From positions 1 to 64,000 of the forward strand of contig CAIZFE010000086.1 in the NCBI GenBank assembly GCA_903932145.1: a DNA stretch of 64,000 bases. The letters run 5' to 3'. Under the pieces are notes generated by a model. That model did no database searches. It saw nothing but the letters and a program-made list of their open reading frames with translations, and was not told the DNA's origin. Positions 33,308 through 42,671 of the stretch are shown piece after piece. Numbering within the stretch: position 1 is the first letter of the stretch; each line of letters starts with the position of its first letter. Origin of the DNA: an uncultured Rhodopila sp. GTDB taxonomy: Bacteria > Pseudomonadota > Alphaproteobacteria > Acetobacterales > Acetobacteraceae. The translations under genes and the position numbers were made by a program.

Positions 33308-34537
33308 ATGGGTTATCCGATACAGGCGATACGCACCGTCGCGTTCTGCGCGATGATCACGGTTGGGGCGAACCAAGCGATCGGAGCGGAGGCGGGTGCC
33401 TGCGCGGGCCGACCCGCGAACGGGCTGCTTCCCCCCGGGTATTTGCATACAGCGGGATCTCAGATCGTAGATGACGCTGGCAAACCGGTTCGTATCGCCT
33501 CGGTGGGCTGGAACCAGGGGTTCGAGAACCCGGACGAAGCCATGCGCAAGATCGTGCAAACCGGATTCAACGCCGTGCGGTTTTCCTGGGTGGACGCAAC
33601 CATGGAGCGTGATCTGCGGACGATCGACGGTGTTGTGGCTGCCGCGGCCAACAGGGGTGTGAAGGTGATCCTGGATCATCACACGAATGAGGCTGGAACC
33701 GAGGCTGACGGCTGGGGCGCTCAGCAAAAGAACGGGCTTTGGTTTGACAGCGGACCGGGAACGGATGGAACGAACGGCGCCGGCGTCAATGGGACCGTCA
33801 CGCAGGCGATCTTTCAGGCGCATTGGGTGGAGGTTGCCAAACGCTACGCCGGCAACAGCACGGTGATCGGCTTCGACCTGGATAACGAGCCACTGGTGAT
33901 CCGTGGCGGAGCGACCTGGGGCCGTGGCGGCGTCACTGACATTCGAATGATGTATCAGACCGTCGGCAACGCCATATTGGCGGTCAATCCCGGAGCCTTG
34001 ATCATTGCGGAGGGGCCGCAGGATTACAGCACCGACAAGCCGTGGGGCGACCTATCGAAAGTGCGCTTCGCCCCGGTCGAATTGGCCATCCCAAACAAGG
34101 TTGTTTACTCGGTGCACGATTACCCGCGTTACGTCTCCGGGGTTCGGGAGGACAGCGGCCCGGGCAAGGTGGCTCGCATGAACCGGGCCTGGGGCTATCT
34201 GGTTTCCGAGAATATCGCACCGGTCTGGATCGGCGAGATGGGGGCGAACTTCGACGGTAGTTGGGGACATGAAAATGTTGCGGAAAGCCGTGCGTGGGCA
34301 TCCACTCTGGTCAATTACCTGAATGGTCAGCTTGGCGACCTGGGCGGGCCCCACTTCACAGGGTCGCAGCAGGGTATCTCCACGAACTGGTGGGCCTGGG
34401 GGCACCTGCCCGGGCAGTCGCTGAATGGCACACTCGCCGAGGATGGGACGCCGCGCCGGGCGCAATACGAGGTGTATCGTCAATTGCAGCCACAGGCTGA
34501 CTGCGGGATCGGCGCGGACAGGGCCTCGGCGCAGTAG
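33308..34537 (+). CDS. secreted glycoside hydrolase family 5 (cellulase-like)
   Basis: 409 residues. Signal peptide through about residue 27 (VGANQAIGA), then a GH5 TIM barrel: acid/base Glu194 in GFDLDNEP, HDYPRY near 270, and nucleophile Glu310 in WIGEMGANF. It hydrolyses beta-1,4-glucans or related beta-glycans outside the inner membrane. Neighbouring methyltransferase and acyltransferase suggest a role with an exopolysaccharide. Full length for the family's catalytic domain; no carbohydrate-binding module. Confidence 0.88.
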   Translation: MGYPIQAIRTVAFCAMITVGANQAIGAEAGACAGRPANGLLPPGYLHTAGSQIVDDAGKPVRIASVGWNQGFENPDEAMRKIVQTGFNAVRFSWVDATMERDLRTIDGVVAAAANRGVKVILDHHTNEAGTEADGWGAQQKNGLWFDSGPGTDGTNGAGVNGTVTQAIFQAHWVEVAKRYAGNSTVIGFDLDNEPLVIRGGATWGRGGVTDIRMMYQTVGNAILAVNPGALIIAEGPQDYSTDKPWGDLSKVRFAPVELAIPNKVVYSVHDYPRYVSGVREDSGPGKVARMNRAWGYLVSENIAPVWIGEMGANFDGSWGHENVAESRAWASTLVNYLNGQLGDLGGPHFTGSQQGISTNWWAWGHLPGQSLNGTLAEDGTPRRAQYEVYRQLQPQADCGIGADRASAQ

Positions 34538-34649
34538 GCTCTGTAGCTGGGTTCCGCGTTGGACCTGCAAAATCTACACGTCAGCTTGGCAACGATCCGC
34601 CCGCCCGGGACATTGGCTGTCTCGTATCAGCGGACGTGGCGAATTTGGT

Positions 34650-35693
34650 CTATCCCACCGCGGGCAAGGTGGAGGCCGCCCGCCTCGTCTTCAGTCTAAG
34701 CTGGAGCGGCTGTTCGATGAAACGATGTGTGGCATGACCTGCAATCGCACTGACGATCAGTCCGATGACGATCATCGCGGCCAAATTGGCCGATATCGGG
34801 CGGATCAACAGGTACACGGCCGGTATCACGAAACCATGGGTCAGATAGGTGACATAGGATGCGTTACCGGCTGCGAGCAACCATTGAGGCAGCCAGGGGC
34901 GTAGTGACAATTCGGTCGATACGGTCGCGGCCACGATAAAGGCAGCCGGAACACCCCAGGTCAACGGACGCGCGAACCCGCCGCCAACCGGCACGACCAT
35001 CAGAAGTGCAAACGCGATTATGCCGATGGCAGCGGCAACGGTAAGGCGCACGTTCCGTAAGTGTGGAACAGCATTGCCGATGACAATGCCGAAGATAAAT
35101 TCAATGACGATGGTATTGGCGAAGCTGCCCGCCGGAAGCACAAACGACAGCGCGGCGAACGCCAGCAGCAAAGGCGCACAAACCCGCATGATCGGGACCC
35201 TGAAGACGAGGGCGGCAGCGATCAGAATGTAAAAGAACATCTCGTAGCTTAAGGTCCAGCCGACCGGCAGCACCGGCCTGATGATGCCGAGCGCATCGCG
35301 AACCGGTAGCAGCGCATAGGAGCCGGCCACGTAGAATGGATCGAGCGTCGTTCGCGTTGCCAAAGCTGGCAACGCAAGAACCGAAACGATCTTCAGTGTG
35401 GTGACGACCCAATATAATGGCATGATCCGAATCATGCGACCTTTCGAGAAGGCCCAGGCCGCGTTGCGCCGTCCGGCACTGCGCTGCACCGAAATCGTCA
35501 TCACCAGGCCGCTGATGACGAAGAAGATGTCAACGCCCGCCGAACCATTCGGCCAATACTCTATCGGGGCGTACCCCGGCGTGTGGGTCGTCCACTGCTC
35601 CACGGCGTGGTAGGCGACCACCAGCAAGGCCGCGACGGCCCGCAGGCACTGGACGCCCAAAAGTTCGTCTCGACCTGGTCGCACCACGCTCAT
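34650..35693 (-). CDS. acyltransferase family 3 membrane protein
   Basis: 347 residues. The signature LLGVQCLRAVAALLVVAYHA (Arg18, His29) and about ten membrane segments define an acyltransferase 3 / OafA-like protein. Start at 35693 (MSVVRPGRDE); the longer frame upstream is low-complexity and lacks a signal. Converges with the GH5 gene. A modification of a surface or secreted polysaccharide is likely; the substrate is not known. Confidence 0.85.
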   Translation of the reverse strand: MSVVRPGRDELLGVQCLRAVAALLVVAYHAVEQWTTHTPGYAPIEYWPNGSAGVDIFFVISGLVMTISVQRSAGRRNAAWAFSKGRMIRIMPLYWVVTTLKIVSVLALPALATRTTLDPFYVAGSYALLPVRDALGIIRPVLPVGWTLSYEMFFYILIAAALVFRVPIMRVCAPLLLAFAALSFVLPAGSFANTIVIEFIFGIVIGNAVPHLRNVRLTVAAAIGIIAFALLMVVPVGGGFARPLTWGVPAAFIVAATVSTELSLRPWLPQWLLAAGNASYVTYLTHGFVIPAVYLLIRPISANLAAMIVIGLIVSAIAGHATHRFIEQPLQLRLKTRRAASTLPAVG

Positions 35694-36025
35694 GCTGGCA
35701 CAATCAGAGATGACGATTCTTGTCCGTCGATCGGTCGCGCCTCGTGTTTCGATGCTAGTATGGCTGGGCCGGTATCCATCTGGTGAGCCTCCAGTCGAAA
35801 GCAGATCGCCTGGACCGTGTGCGACACAAAAAATCGCATGCAAGCACCTGCTTGATAGGACCTACATAGGATTCGGCGAGGCGAAACAAAGCAATTTTAC
35901 GAACAGACGGACTTTCCGGAATAATATCACGAAGATGTTTAGTTCTATCTTGTCGGCACGACGTGACCGCCGGGCCGCGTGCTACGCCAGATGTCCGGAT
36001 GCGTCCAAAATTAGGCATCCACGGG
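35694..36025. other. gene-free stretch of about 330 bases, locally AT-rich
   Basis: Between the end of the YihY gene and the start of the acyltransferase, both on the minus strand. About 35825-35945 is clearly AT-richer than the surroundings and could hold the acyltransferase promoter; no clear -35/-10 pair, repeat or gene remnant was seen. Confidence 0.4.
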
Positions 36026-36925
36026 TCAGTCCTCCCGCTTCCTGTGCGCTCTGATCGTACCGTCTTCGAGCAGTGCATTCAATTCCGCACCTAACAGAAC
36101 GGCGTAGGCCGAGATGTAAAACCACAGCATCACCCCGACCGCGGCACCGAGCGATCCGTAGGTTGCGCCGAAGGTGCCGAGTCGGGAGATGTACAGCGAC
36201 AACAATTCGGACGCGAACAGCCACAACACCGTGGCGAGCGTCGCGCCCGGCTTGATCCGTGGGTGCGGCGGGGACGGCCGGGACGGTCCGAACCGATACA
36301 GCAGACAGATCGCGGCGAAGAAGAACCCGATCAGCATGGCCATGCCGGCCGCATGGATCAGGCTGCCCCCGTGGCTTGAAAGTCCGAGGAAATTGATCGC
36401 TGGCGGCAGCAGCAGCAACACGCTGATCGCCAGGATCGCGCAAAATACCGCGACCAGCGTCATTGCCAGGCCGATCGCCTGAAATTGCAGAAACGGGCGT
36501 TGCTCCGTTACATCGTAGGCGACGTTGACGGCGGACAGGACCGATTTGCTACCGGTGGCACTGCTCCAGAACGTCAGCAGGAAGCTGACCAGCAGATGAA
36601 TGCTCAAATCGCCATTACTCTGGTCAACCAACTGATGCACGCGGTCCTCGATCAGGCTGAACGCGGGCGCTGGCAACAAGCCTGACAAGGTGATCAACTG
36701 CTGTTCGGCCGTCGCCGGGTCCAGGATCATGCCGCCGACGGAGATCAGCATGCTGATCGCCGGAAATAGGGCCAGCGTCGCGTAGAACGCGCAGCCGGCG
36801 GCGGCGAGGGAGACGCGGTCGGTGGTGCTCGCGCGCAAAGTCCGCCCCAACAACCCGAACCAGGTCACACGAGTTTGAGTCGATTCGGCCCGGACGGCGG
36901 GCTTTGGGGGTTGTTCCGGTGCCAC
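36026..36925 (-). CDS. YihY/virulence factor BrkB family membrane protein
   Basis: 299 residues. The core with six membrane segments begins LAAAGCAFYATLALFPAISML (the usual A-FY-LALFP signature) and includes TFGATYGSLGAAVGVMLWFYISAYAVLLGAELNA. Function is not established; the old RNase BN label for this family is incorrect. Divergent from the decarboxylase at 37188 across a 262-base gap that contains a run of eight G at 37011-37018 and no gene. Confidence 0.88.
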   Translation of the reverse strand: MAPEQPPKPAVRAESTQTRVTWFGLLGRTLRASTTDRVSLAAAGCAFYATLALFPAISMLISVGGMILDPATAEQQLITLSGLLPAPAFSLIEDRVHQLVDQSNGDLSIHLLVSFLLTFWSSATGSKSVLSAVNVAYDVTEQRPFLQFQAIGLAMTLVAVFCAILAISVLLLLPPAINFLGLSSHGGSLIHAAGMAMLIGFFFAAICLLYRFGPSRPSPPHPRIKPGATLATVLWLFASELLSLYISRLGTFGATYGSLGAAVGVMLWFYISAYAVLLGAELNALLEDGTIRAHRKRED

Positions 36926-37187
36926 GTCGTCCTCGGTTGCGGAGTCGTGAACGTCATGTGGCGGTGCGGGGGCGGTTTTTTAACCAGTACACAATTTTCC
37001 TATTGCATGGGGGGGGTGGGGGTCTTAAGTGCCCCTCACGCAGCAACGCACGTGCCTCTGGCCCTCTGTGGTTACGCAACGACGTCAAGCGTTCTGGCAA
37101 TCGTTTGGTCGCTGGTTCGTTCGACCGTTTCGTCAACTACGCTCATCGCCTGGAAAGGTGAGCGTCTAACTAGGGAGGCCGGGTGCG

Positions 37188-38318
37188 ATGACTCCGAAAA
37201 TCGCCCGATTCCTGTCGCAACACCAGCCGGCTACGCCGTGCATGGTGATGGACATTGACCGTGTGGAAGACAACTTCCGGGCGCTGTGCAAGGCGCTGCC
37301 GCTGGCGCGTATCTATTACGCGGTGAAGGCAAATCCGGCGCATCAGGTGCTGGAACGGCTGGTCAGTCTGTCCAGCCATTTCGATGCCGCGAGCATCGAA
37401 GAGGTGGAGGCATGCCTTGACGCCGGTGCGCGTCCGGCCGCGATCAGCTTCGGCAATACCATCAAAAAGGTGTCGGCGATTAAGCGCGCGCATGACGCCG
37501 GCGTGACGATGTTCGCGTTCGATTCGCGTGAAGAGCTGACGAAGCTGGCCAGCCACGCACCTGGCGCCCGCGTCTATTGCCGCATTCTGGTGGAGAATGA
37601 GGGCGCCGAATGGCCGCTGTCGCGCAAATTCGGCACAACCATCGAGAGTGCTCGGGAGTTGATGCTGGAAGCCGGGGAACTCGGACTGGACCCGTATGGG
37701 CTGTCGTTCCACGTCGGCAGCCAGCAGACCACGACGAACGCGTACGAAGTTGCGATCGGCAAGGTGGCGATGCTGTTCACCGACCTGACCGAGGCCGGGG
37801 TCAATCTGCGCATGATGAACCTGGGCGGCGGTTTCCCGACCCGGTATCGCGACGACGTGCCGGAGATCGACCGGTTCGGCGACGCGATCATGACGGCGAT
37901 GACCGAGCACTTTGGGAATAATTTGCCAGACATGGTGATCGAGCCGGGCCGTTACGTCGTTGGCGACGCTGGCGTGGTACAGGCCGAGGTGGTGCTGGTG
38001 AGCCAGCGTGATAAGAACAGCCCGGTGCGCTGGGTGTACCTGGACATCGGCCGGTTTGGCGGTTTGGCGGAAACGGAAGGCGAGTCGATTAAATACCGCA
38101 TCACGACGCCGTATGACGGGACTGCGACGGGGCCGGTTGCGATCGCGGGTCCGACCTGCGATGGGGCTGACATCATGTACGAAAAATCGAACTACCGGTT
38201 GCCGCTGGCGCTGACCTCTGGCGACCGGGTGGAGCTGCAAGCCACGGGTGCGTATGTGACGACGTATTGCAGCACGAAGTTCAATGGCTTCGCGCCGTTG
38301 GCGGAGTACTATTTGTAG
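37188..38318 (+). CDS. PLP-dependent ornithine/lysine-type decarboxylase (alanine racemase fold)
   Basis: 376 residues. PLP lysine K47 in YYAVKANP, GGGFP at 213-217 for phosphate binding, EPGR at 252-255, and the catalytic Cys at 324 in GPTCDGAD from the second domain. This is the group IV decarboxylase pattern (ornithine decarboxylase, lysine/ornithine decarboxylase, distant from LysA). It would make putrescine or cadaverine. AGGGAGG precedes the ATG. No other polyamine genes are adjacent. Confidence 0.88.
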   Translation: MTPKIARFLSQHQPATPCMVMDIDRVEDNFRALCKALPLARIYYAVKANPAHQVLERLVSLSSHFDAASIEEVEACLDAGARPAAISFGNTIKKVSAIKRAHDAGVTMFAFDSREELTKLASHAPGARVYCRILVENEGAEWPLSRKFGTTIESARELMLEAGELGLDPYGLSFHVGSQQTTTNAYEVAIGKVAMLFTDLTEAGVNLRMMNLGGGFPTRYRDDVPEIDRFGDAIMTAMTEHFGNNLPDMVIEPGRYVVGDAGVVQAEVVLVSQRDKNSPVRWVYLDIGRFGGLAETEGESIKYRITTPYDGTATGPVAIAGPTCDGADIMYEKSNYRLPLALTSGDRVELQATGAYVTTYCSTKFNGFAPLAEYYL

Positions 38319-38351
38319 GCTTGGTCCCGCGGACGCCCCGAACCCATCGTC

Positions 38352-38374
38352 ATCCCCGGACTTGATCCGGGGAT
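38352..38374. repeat. palindromic repeat ATCCCCGGA type
   Basis: ATCCCCGGA-CTTGA-TCCGGGGAT, a perfect 9-base stem. The same unit in the opposite orientation is at 42626-42648, on the other side of the DUF4132 gene. It begins a gene-free stretch (38319-38796) that also holds an IS66 remnant and an AT-rich segment at about 38755-38790, which could be a promoter or simply spacer. Confidence 0.7.
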
Positions 38375-38466
38375 CCGTCTGGACTCAGGCGGTTGAGCGG
38401 ATCCCCGGTAAGCGTCGCGCCGGCCCCACATGGCGCTGGCAGGGCCGGATATGCTGATCTTGCGTC

Positions 38467-38640
38467 ATGGACACGGACCCCATCATCACCGAACAGCACG
38501 CGGAACCAAGGAGCGCTCGTACGAGTACTCTCAAGGGTGGTCGCGGAGCGGGCATCGAGCTGACCACGGGCGGCGAACCCCGGCGCCGCTGATCGACCGA
38601 GCAGAAGCAGGCGATCGCTGCGGAAAGCCTGTTGCCAGGT
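38467..38640 (+). pseudogene. remnant of an IS66-family tnpA gene
   Basis: From an ATG at 38467 the frame reads 41 codons ending GGEPRRR, then a TGA at 38590 where IS66 TnpA proteins have Trp, then STEQKQAIAAESLLPG in the same frame. RRRWS-x-E-x-K-x-x-I-x-x-ESL is the characteristic N-terminal helix-turn-helix start of IS66 OrfA/TnpA. After about 38640 the similarity ends, so the copy carries a nonsense mutation and has lost its 3' part. No tnpB, tnpC or terminal repeats were found nearby. Confidence 0.65.
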
Positions 38641-38796
38641 GTGCATTGTCCGGCGGATTGGCGGCCGGAAGAGCCACCCTGGGTTACACCGGATCCGATG
38701 CGGATGATGAAAGCCAGGGCTGGGTTTTGTAGCGGTGCAATATGGGCGATGCGCTGAGTATATAATTTATTTATCGTAATATAAACGAGCGAGGCG

Positions 38797-41700
38797 TCAG
38801 GACCATTCCGCCTTCGACTCCCAATCTTCGTCGAAGCCGGTGCCGGCGGCGGCGATCTTGTACAGGTCTTTCCATACCTCGATCAGCAGCACCGGCGGCA
38901 GGTCGCGCAGCCGTTGCGCAATGCCTCCGCCATGGCGGAACACACTCAATGAAGTCAGCGCCGCCTGTAGGTTGCTCTCTGGCATCGCGGCGCCAGTGAA
39001 CTCGATCCGCACTACTAGGCGCAGCGAGGCGAACGGTTTGTCGTAGCTGGTGAAAATGTTGTGCTCCTCGGCCTGACCGCGCTGGTAGCCCAGCTTTGTG
39101 GCGGCCGCGCGCAGCTTGAAAGTTTCGATCATCCAGCCTTTGCGGTCCTCGATCTCGATGGCGTCATCGCGTAAAGCGGTTAGATCGGGCACCGGGCGGT
39201 CGAACTGATCGAACAGCGGCGTCACCTTGTAATTGGCCAGGTGCGTGCGCCACCTCTTGGCTGTGTCTTCCGGCACCAGCGCGCTGTGCGCGACCCGGAT
39301 CCGGGCGAACCCATCCAGGCTGACCGACACATCGGCGCAATCGGTCAATGTGCCGTCGCCGATTGGGCGGAAGCTGCCGACGACCTGGCCGCCCGCGTCA
39401 AGGCCGGCGAACACCAGGCGCCTGCACAGCGGACCGACGATCGGATGCCGCAGCAGGTAAGTGCCAAATTCTTCAGGTGGCCAGACCCTGGCGGCGCACA
39501 TCGCCTCGTATAGCCGAGCGGTCTGTATTTCCGCGGTTTGCTTGATTTCCTTGCGCAGGCTGGCGAGCGCCTTCTTGGCGGCGGCCAAGTCTTCATGCTC
39601 GCTGGCCAGCGCGCCCTGCGGCAAGGTCGGCAGCGCCTTGATCGGCTTCCCGGCGGGGTTGGTCAGTGTCACCGCGAAGTCTTTGCCTGCCGTATCGAGT
39701 TGCACGCGGAACACACGATCGCCGATTGGCAGGTCCAGCACGCCGTTGGCGTCCAGGCCCCCGGTCGGCATGGTGCGATCGGCCAGTTCGTCGCGGCCCC
39801 AGCCGTTCTCGGTGGCGATTTCGTCGACAAGTTCGCTCGCTCGCGTCTGCACGGCGGCGGTGCGGTAGCGGTTGGCGGTGGCCAGGACCAGTTGCAGCGC
39901 CTTGCATTGCGCGGTGCGCGGGTAGTGGTCGCGGAAATAGGCGCGGACCATTTGCGCCGCGTCGGCACCGGGCGCGTGGCGCGCGAGGGCAAGGATGCCA
40001 CGGTGGTCGTTGGCGCTGGTCAGGTATTCCGCCAGCTTTTCGCGCCGCAGCTGATCGAACGCCTGCTCCAGGGTGAAATCCTTTATCGATTGATGAATCA
40101 TGGCGAGGCGGCCGGCGGCGTGAGTGTGGGCATAGGCAGCGGCGTCCTCGGCCGAGTGGCGGCGCGTGTCCCGGGCGATGAAAGCCGACAGGACCAGTGT
40201 GCCGAGCTTGGCCGCACCGGTGGAGTCCAACCGGTCGAGCGTCATCCGCATCAGCGGATCGCCGCCAGGTAGCTTCGTCTTGTCGGTGAGCACTAGCCAC
40301 CAGCGGACAAGTTCCGCCGGCACCGGGCGGCCGTCCTGCCATTTCAGCGGTGGCAAGGCGTCCATCGGGAACCAGGCGGAGAGTTTCGTCGCGGTCTTCG
40401 CCAGTCCCGCCTTTGCCTGGGTCAGTAATTTTTCTTCGGAGAATTGATCGGAGATGTCATCGCCGAGCGTGGTTAGGGCGCGAAGTAAGGCGGCGCGGAC
40501 CGGTTCGGCCTTTTCTTTCTCTAGCGCAGCACGCAGCGCGGCGATGTCGCTGGCGGTGCCCATTTTCGCTAGCAATACCGCGGCGCGAAGGCGATGCGCG
40601 GCATTGGGGCTGGTGAGGCGGCCGATCAGCATCGGTGTCGCCGCTTCGACTCGGTGAAGCAGCGTGCGCGCCGCTGGTGCCGCTTTCGGGTGGCCGGCCA
40701 TGGCCGCGTCGAGCACGCCGGGCAGGAAGCGGTGGGGCAGTTCCGGCAGCAGCGATAGGATGTTGAGGGCTTTCAGCGTGTCGTCGTCGCCGCGTCTATG
40801 GCTCGATCGCCATGCGGCGAGGCCGAAATACGGGTCCAGGGCGGCCAAGTGTTGCGCCATCAGCGGCCACAGCGCTTGATTCAAGCCTTCGTAACGCAAC
40901 TCGAATTGGTCGTCGTAATCGCCTGGTCGCCAGATGATCCACTCCGCGGCGTCAAGACCGTCGCCCGCCCATGGTTGCGCCATGGTCAGAACAGCACGCA
41001 TGTCCAAGCCCTGCCGGATAAGCGATTGCAACCGTTTGGCGGCAGGGCAGATATTATCCCCTAGCAGACTAGAACATTCGCTCCCGCCATGTCCGAACAA
41101 ACCGTTCACGCCGAATTTCACAACAGCGAGGCGAGTCAGATGCCAAGGGGTAACATCGGGACGCGCCAGAAACGCGGTCAAGGCGCGATCGAACACCTTG
41201 TTGGCAACGTCATAGATGGACGAATGCGTATGCACCATGGTTCTTGCCGCTGCGAGCGAGGCCGCGTTCTCCTCTGGGTGCGTCTTTCCGTCGGCTGCCC
41301 AGGCGATTAGGTGCAAGCCAACGGGATCGAAGCCCTCATCCTTGGTATGGCCCCACGTCGCGCGCACTTCACGCCGCAACCGATCTGCCCCAATAACGGC
41401 TAGCTGCAATGCTGCAGGGAAAATGTCAGGAAACGGCGTTTCCGGCGGAAGAGTGAAGGGCGGGACGGCGATCCAGTTGCCGTCAGCCGACCAGTAGCCG
41501 GTTTCGTCGTCAACACGCTGCTCTGTCGCGTTTGTATCGGTGGCTGCCAGCGCCAACAGCGCCTCCCGCAGCGCTTGCCCAACGGGGCGAACCGTCTCTG
41601 TCTCCAGCCGCGTCCGCAGTGTGCCCTCCGCCTCGCTGCCAATGATGCGGCCAAGAAGCTGGACAGCGATCAGCCGATCTTGCGTGTCTTTGGCTGCCAG

Positions 41701-42588
41701 CAGAGCTTCAGCGCTCGCGCGCAAACGCATCCGGTCGGCACCTCGCAGTGCGGCCAGGGCGGCGGCGGCCACCTGCTTGTTGCCGCGTAGCAGCTTGATC
41801 ACCTCGCCCATCAGGGCAGGGTTGGTCATGCCGATTTCTTTTGCGATCCAATCCAGTGCCCCCACCTGTGCAGCGGGGGGCAGTCGCCGCACGCCTGTTA
41901 TCATTGCCTCGACCGCGTCGGCGAGCACACCGGACAGGCCGGGCAACACCTTGATATTGCTACTGTTCCAACCCCACGAGTCCTGGGAGGCAAACCAGAC
42001 GTCGATAAATGCATCCGCGCCGACCGCGTCGAGTTTCAGCAGTTCAAGACACCGCTCGGCGTCGAGTACGCCCACAGGGCGGGTCGGCCAGCGCCCGGCC
42101 GGTCTGCAAGACTTGAACGCCTCCAGCAACGCACGAAACCACGCTGGCGAGAACTGCGTGGGCGGGCGAGCCGAAGAAAGTGCGGTGGATCGGCTGTCTA
42201 GCGCGACGAACACCTGGCCGAGGCGGCGAAACACGGCAGCATCCCAGCTCTCGCAGCCATACAGGAAGCGAACCCTGGCCTCGTCGCGCAAAGTATTCCG
42301 GGCCAAGGTTAAAGGATCACCATAAGGACCATCCGGTTGCGGAAGGGGCAGCATGCGAGTGAAACTGGGGGCGAGGCCAGCCAGTTTTGGCAGACGCAGC
42401 AACAGCGTCTCGTTCTCGCCGCTCAACAGGTAACCCAGGATTTCGGTGCTGAGCCACGGCTTAAGGTCGTCGGCTTCGCCCAAATAGGTACGCAGCGCTG
42501 CTACGTCGGCATCCGATAGACGGCGGTTCACATTCGCCGCCTCATTCGTAGGCCCAGGAGCCGTCAACACATTGTTCAAGATGATCAC
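38797..42588 (-). CDS. very large DUF4132 protein
   Basis: About 1263 residues. The C-terminal 350 residues match the DUF4132 / MolR-type domain (segments FAGLDAGGQVVGSFRPI, DQFDRPVPDL, HNIFTSYDKPF). The long preceding part is alpha-helical and rich in HEAT-like repeats (KMGTASDIAALRAALEKEK, ALLRALTTLGDD). No membrane segment or signal peptide. Function unknown. Start uncertain: the ORF extends to 42804, but the first codons pass through a palindromic repeat and overlap the LLM gene, so the GTG at 42588 is preferred. Confidence 0.75.
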   Translation of the reverse strand: MIILNNVLTAPGPTNEAANVNRRLSDADVAALRTYLGEADDLKPWLSTEILGYLLSGENETLLLRLPKLAGLAPSFTRMLPLPQPDGPYGDPLTLARNTLRDEARVRFLYGCESWDAAVFRRLGQVFVALDSRSTALSSARPPTQFSPAWFRALLEAFKSCRPAGRWPTRPVGVLDAERCLELLKLDAVGADAFIDVWFASQDSWGWNSSNIKVLPGLSGVLADAVEAMITGVRRLPPAAQVGALDWIAKEIGMTNPALMGEVIKLLRGNKQVAAAALAALRGADRMRLRASAEALLAAKDTQDRLIAVQLLGRIIGSEAEGTLRTRLETETVRPVGQALREALLALAATDTNATEQRVDDETGYWSADGNWIAVPPFTLPPETPFPDIFPAALQLAVIGADRLRREVRATWGHTKDEGFDPVGLHLIAWAADGKTHPEENAASLAAARTMVHTHSSIYDVANKVFDRALTAFLARPDVTPWHLTRLAVVKFGVNGLFGHGGSECSSLLGDNICPAAKRLQSLIRQGLDMRAVLTMAQPWAGDGLDAAEWIIWRPGDYDDQFELRYEGLNQALWPLMAQHLAALDPYFGLAAWRSSHRRGDDDTLKALNILSLLPELPHRFLPGVLDAAMAGHPKAAPAARTLLHRVEAATPMLIGRLTSPNAAHRLRAAVLLAKMGTASDIAALRAALEKEKAEPVRAALLRALTTLGDDISDQFSEEKLLTQAKAGLAKTATKLSAWFPMDALPPLKWQDGRPVPAELVRWWLVLTDKTKLPGGDPLMRMTLDRLDSTGAAKLGTLVLSAFIARDTRRHSAEDAAAYAHTHAAGRLAMIHQSIKDFTLEQAFDQLRREKLAEYLTSANDHRGILALARHAPGADAAQMVRAYFRDHYPRTAQCKALQLVLATANRYRTAAVQTRASELVDEIATENGWGRDELADRTMPTGGLDANGVLDLPIGDRVFRVQLDTAGKDFAVTLTNPAGKPIKALPTLPQGALASEHEDLAAAKKALASLRKEIKQTAEIQTARLYEAMCAARVWPPEEFGTYLLRHPIVGPLCRRLVFAGLDAGGQVVGSFRPIGDGTLTDCADVSVSLDGFARIRVAHSALVPEDTAKRWRTHLANYKVTPLFDQFDRPVPDLTALRDDAIEIEDRKGWMIETFKLRAAATKLGYQRGQAEEHNIFTSYDKPFASLRLVVRIEFTGAAMPESNLQAALTSLSVFRHGGGIAQRLRDLPPVLLIEVWKDLYKIAAAGTGFDEDWESKAEWS

Positions 42589-42625
42589 CCGCACGGATAC
42601 CGGAATGAACAACGTAACGGTTACG

Positions 42626-42648
42626 ATCCCCGGATCAAGTCCGGGGAT
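42626..42648. repeat. palindromic repeat ATCCCCGGA type, inverted copy
   Basis: ATCCCCGGA-TCAAG-TCCGGGGAT, the reverse complement of the unit at 38352-38374. It lies in the short gap between the LLM stop (42672) and the likely DUF4132 start. Confidence 0.7.
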
Positions 42649-42671
42649 GACGGGGCGTGGAACTCGCCCCT

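Noticed and set aside
36960-37030. G-rich runs (eight and five G) as a possible G-quadruplex regulator
   Set aside because: Only two or three runs of suitable length within reach; not enough for a convincing four-run motif.
37170-38240. Minus-strand open frame of 356 codons opposite the decarboxylase
   Set aside because: The plus strand carries an intact PLP decarboxylase with all catalytic residues; the antisense translation has no domain.
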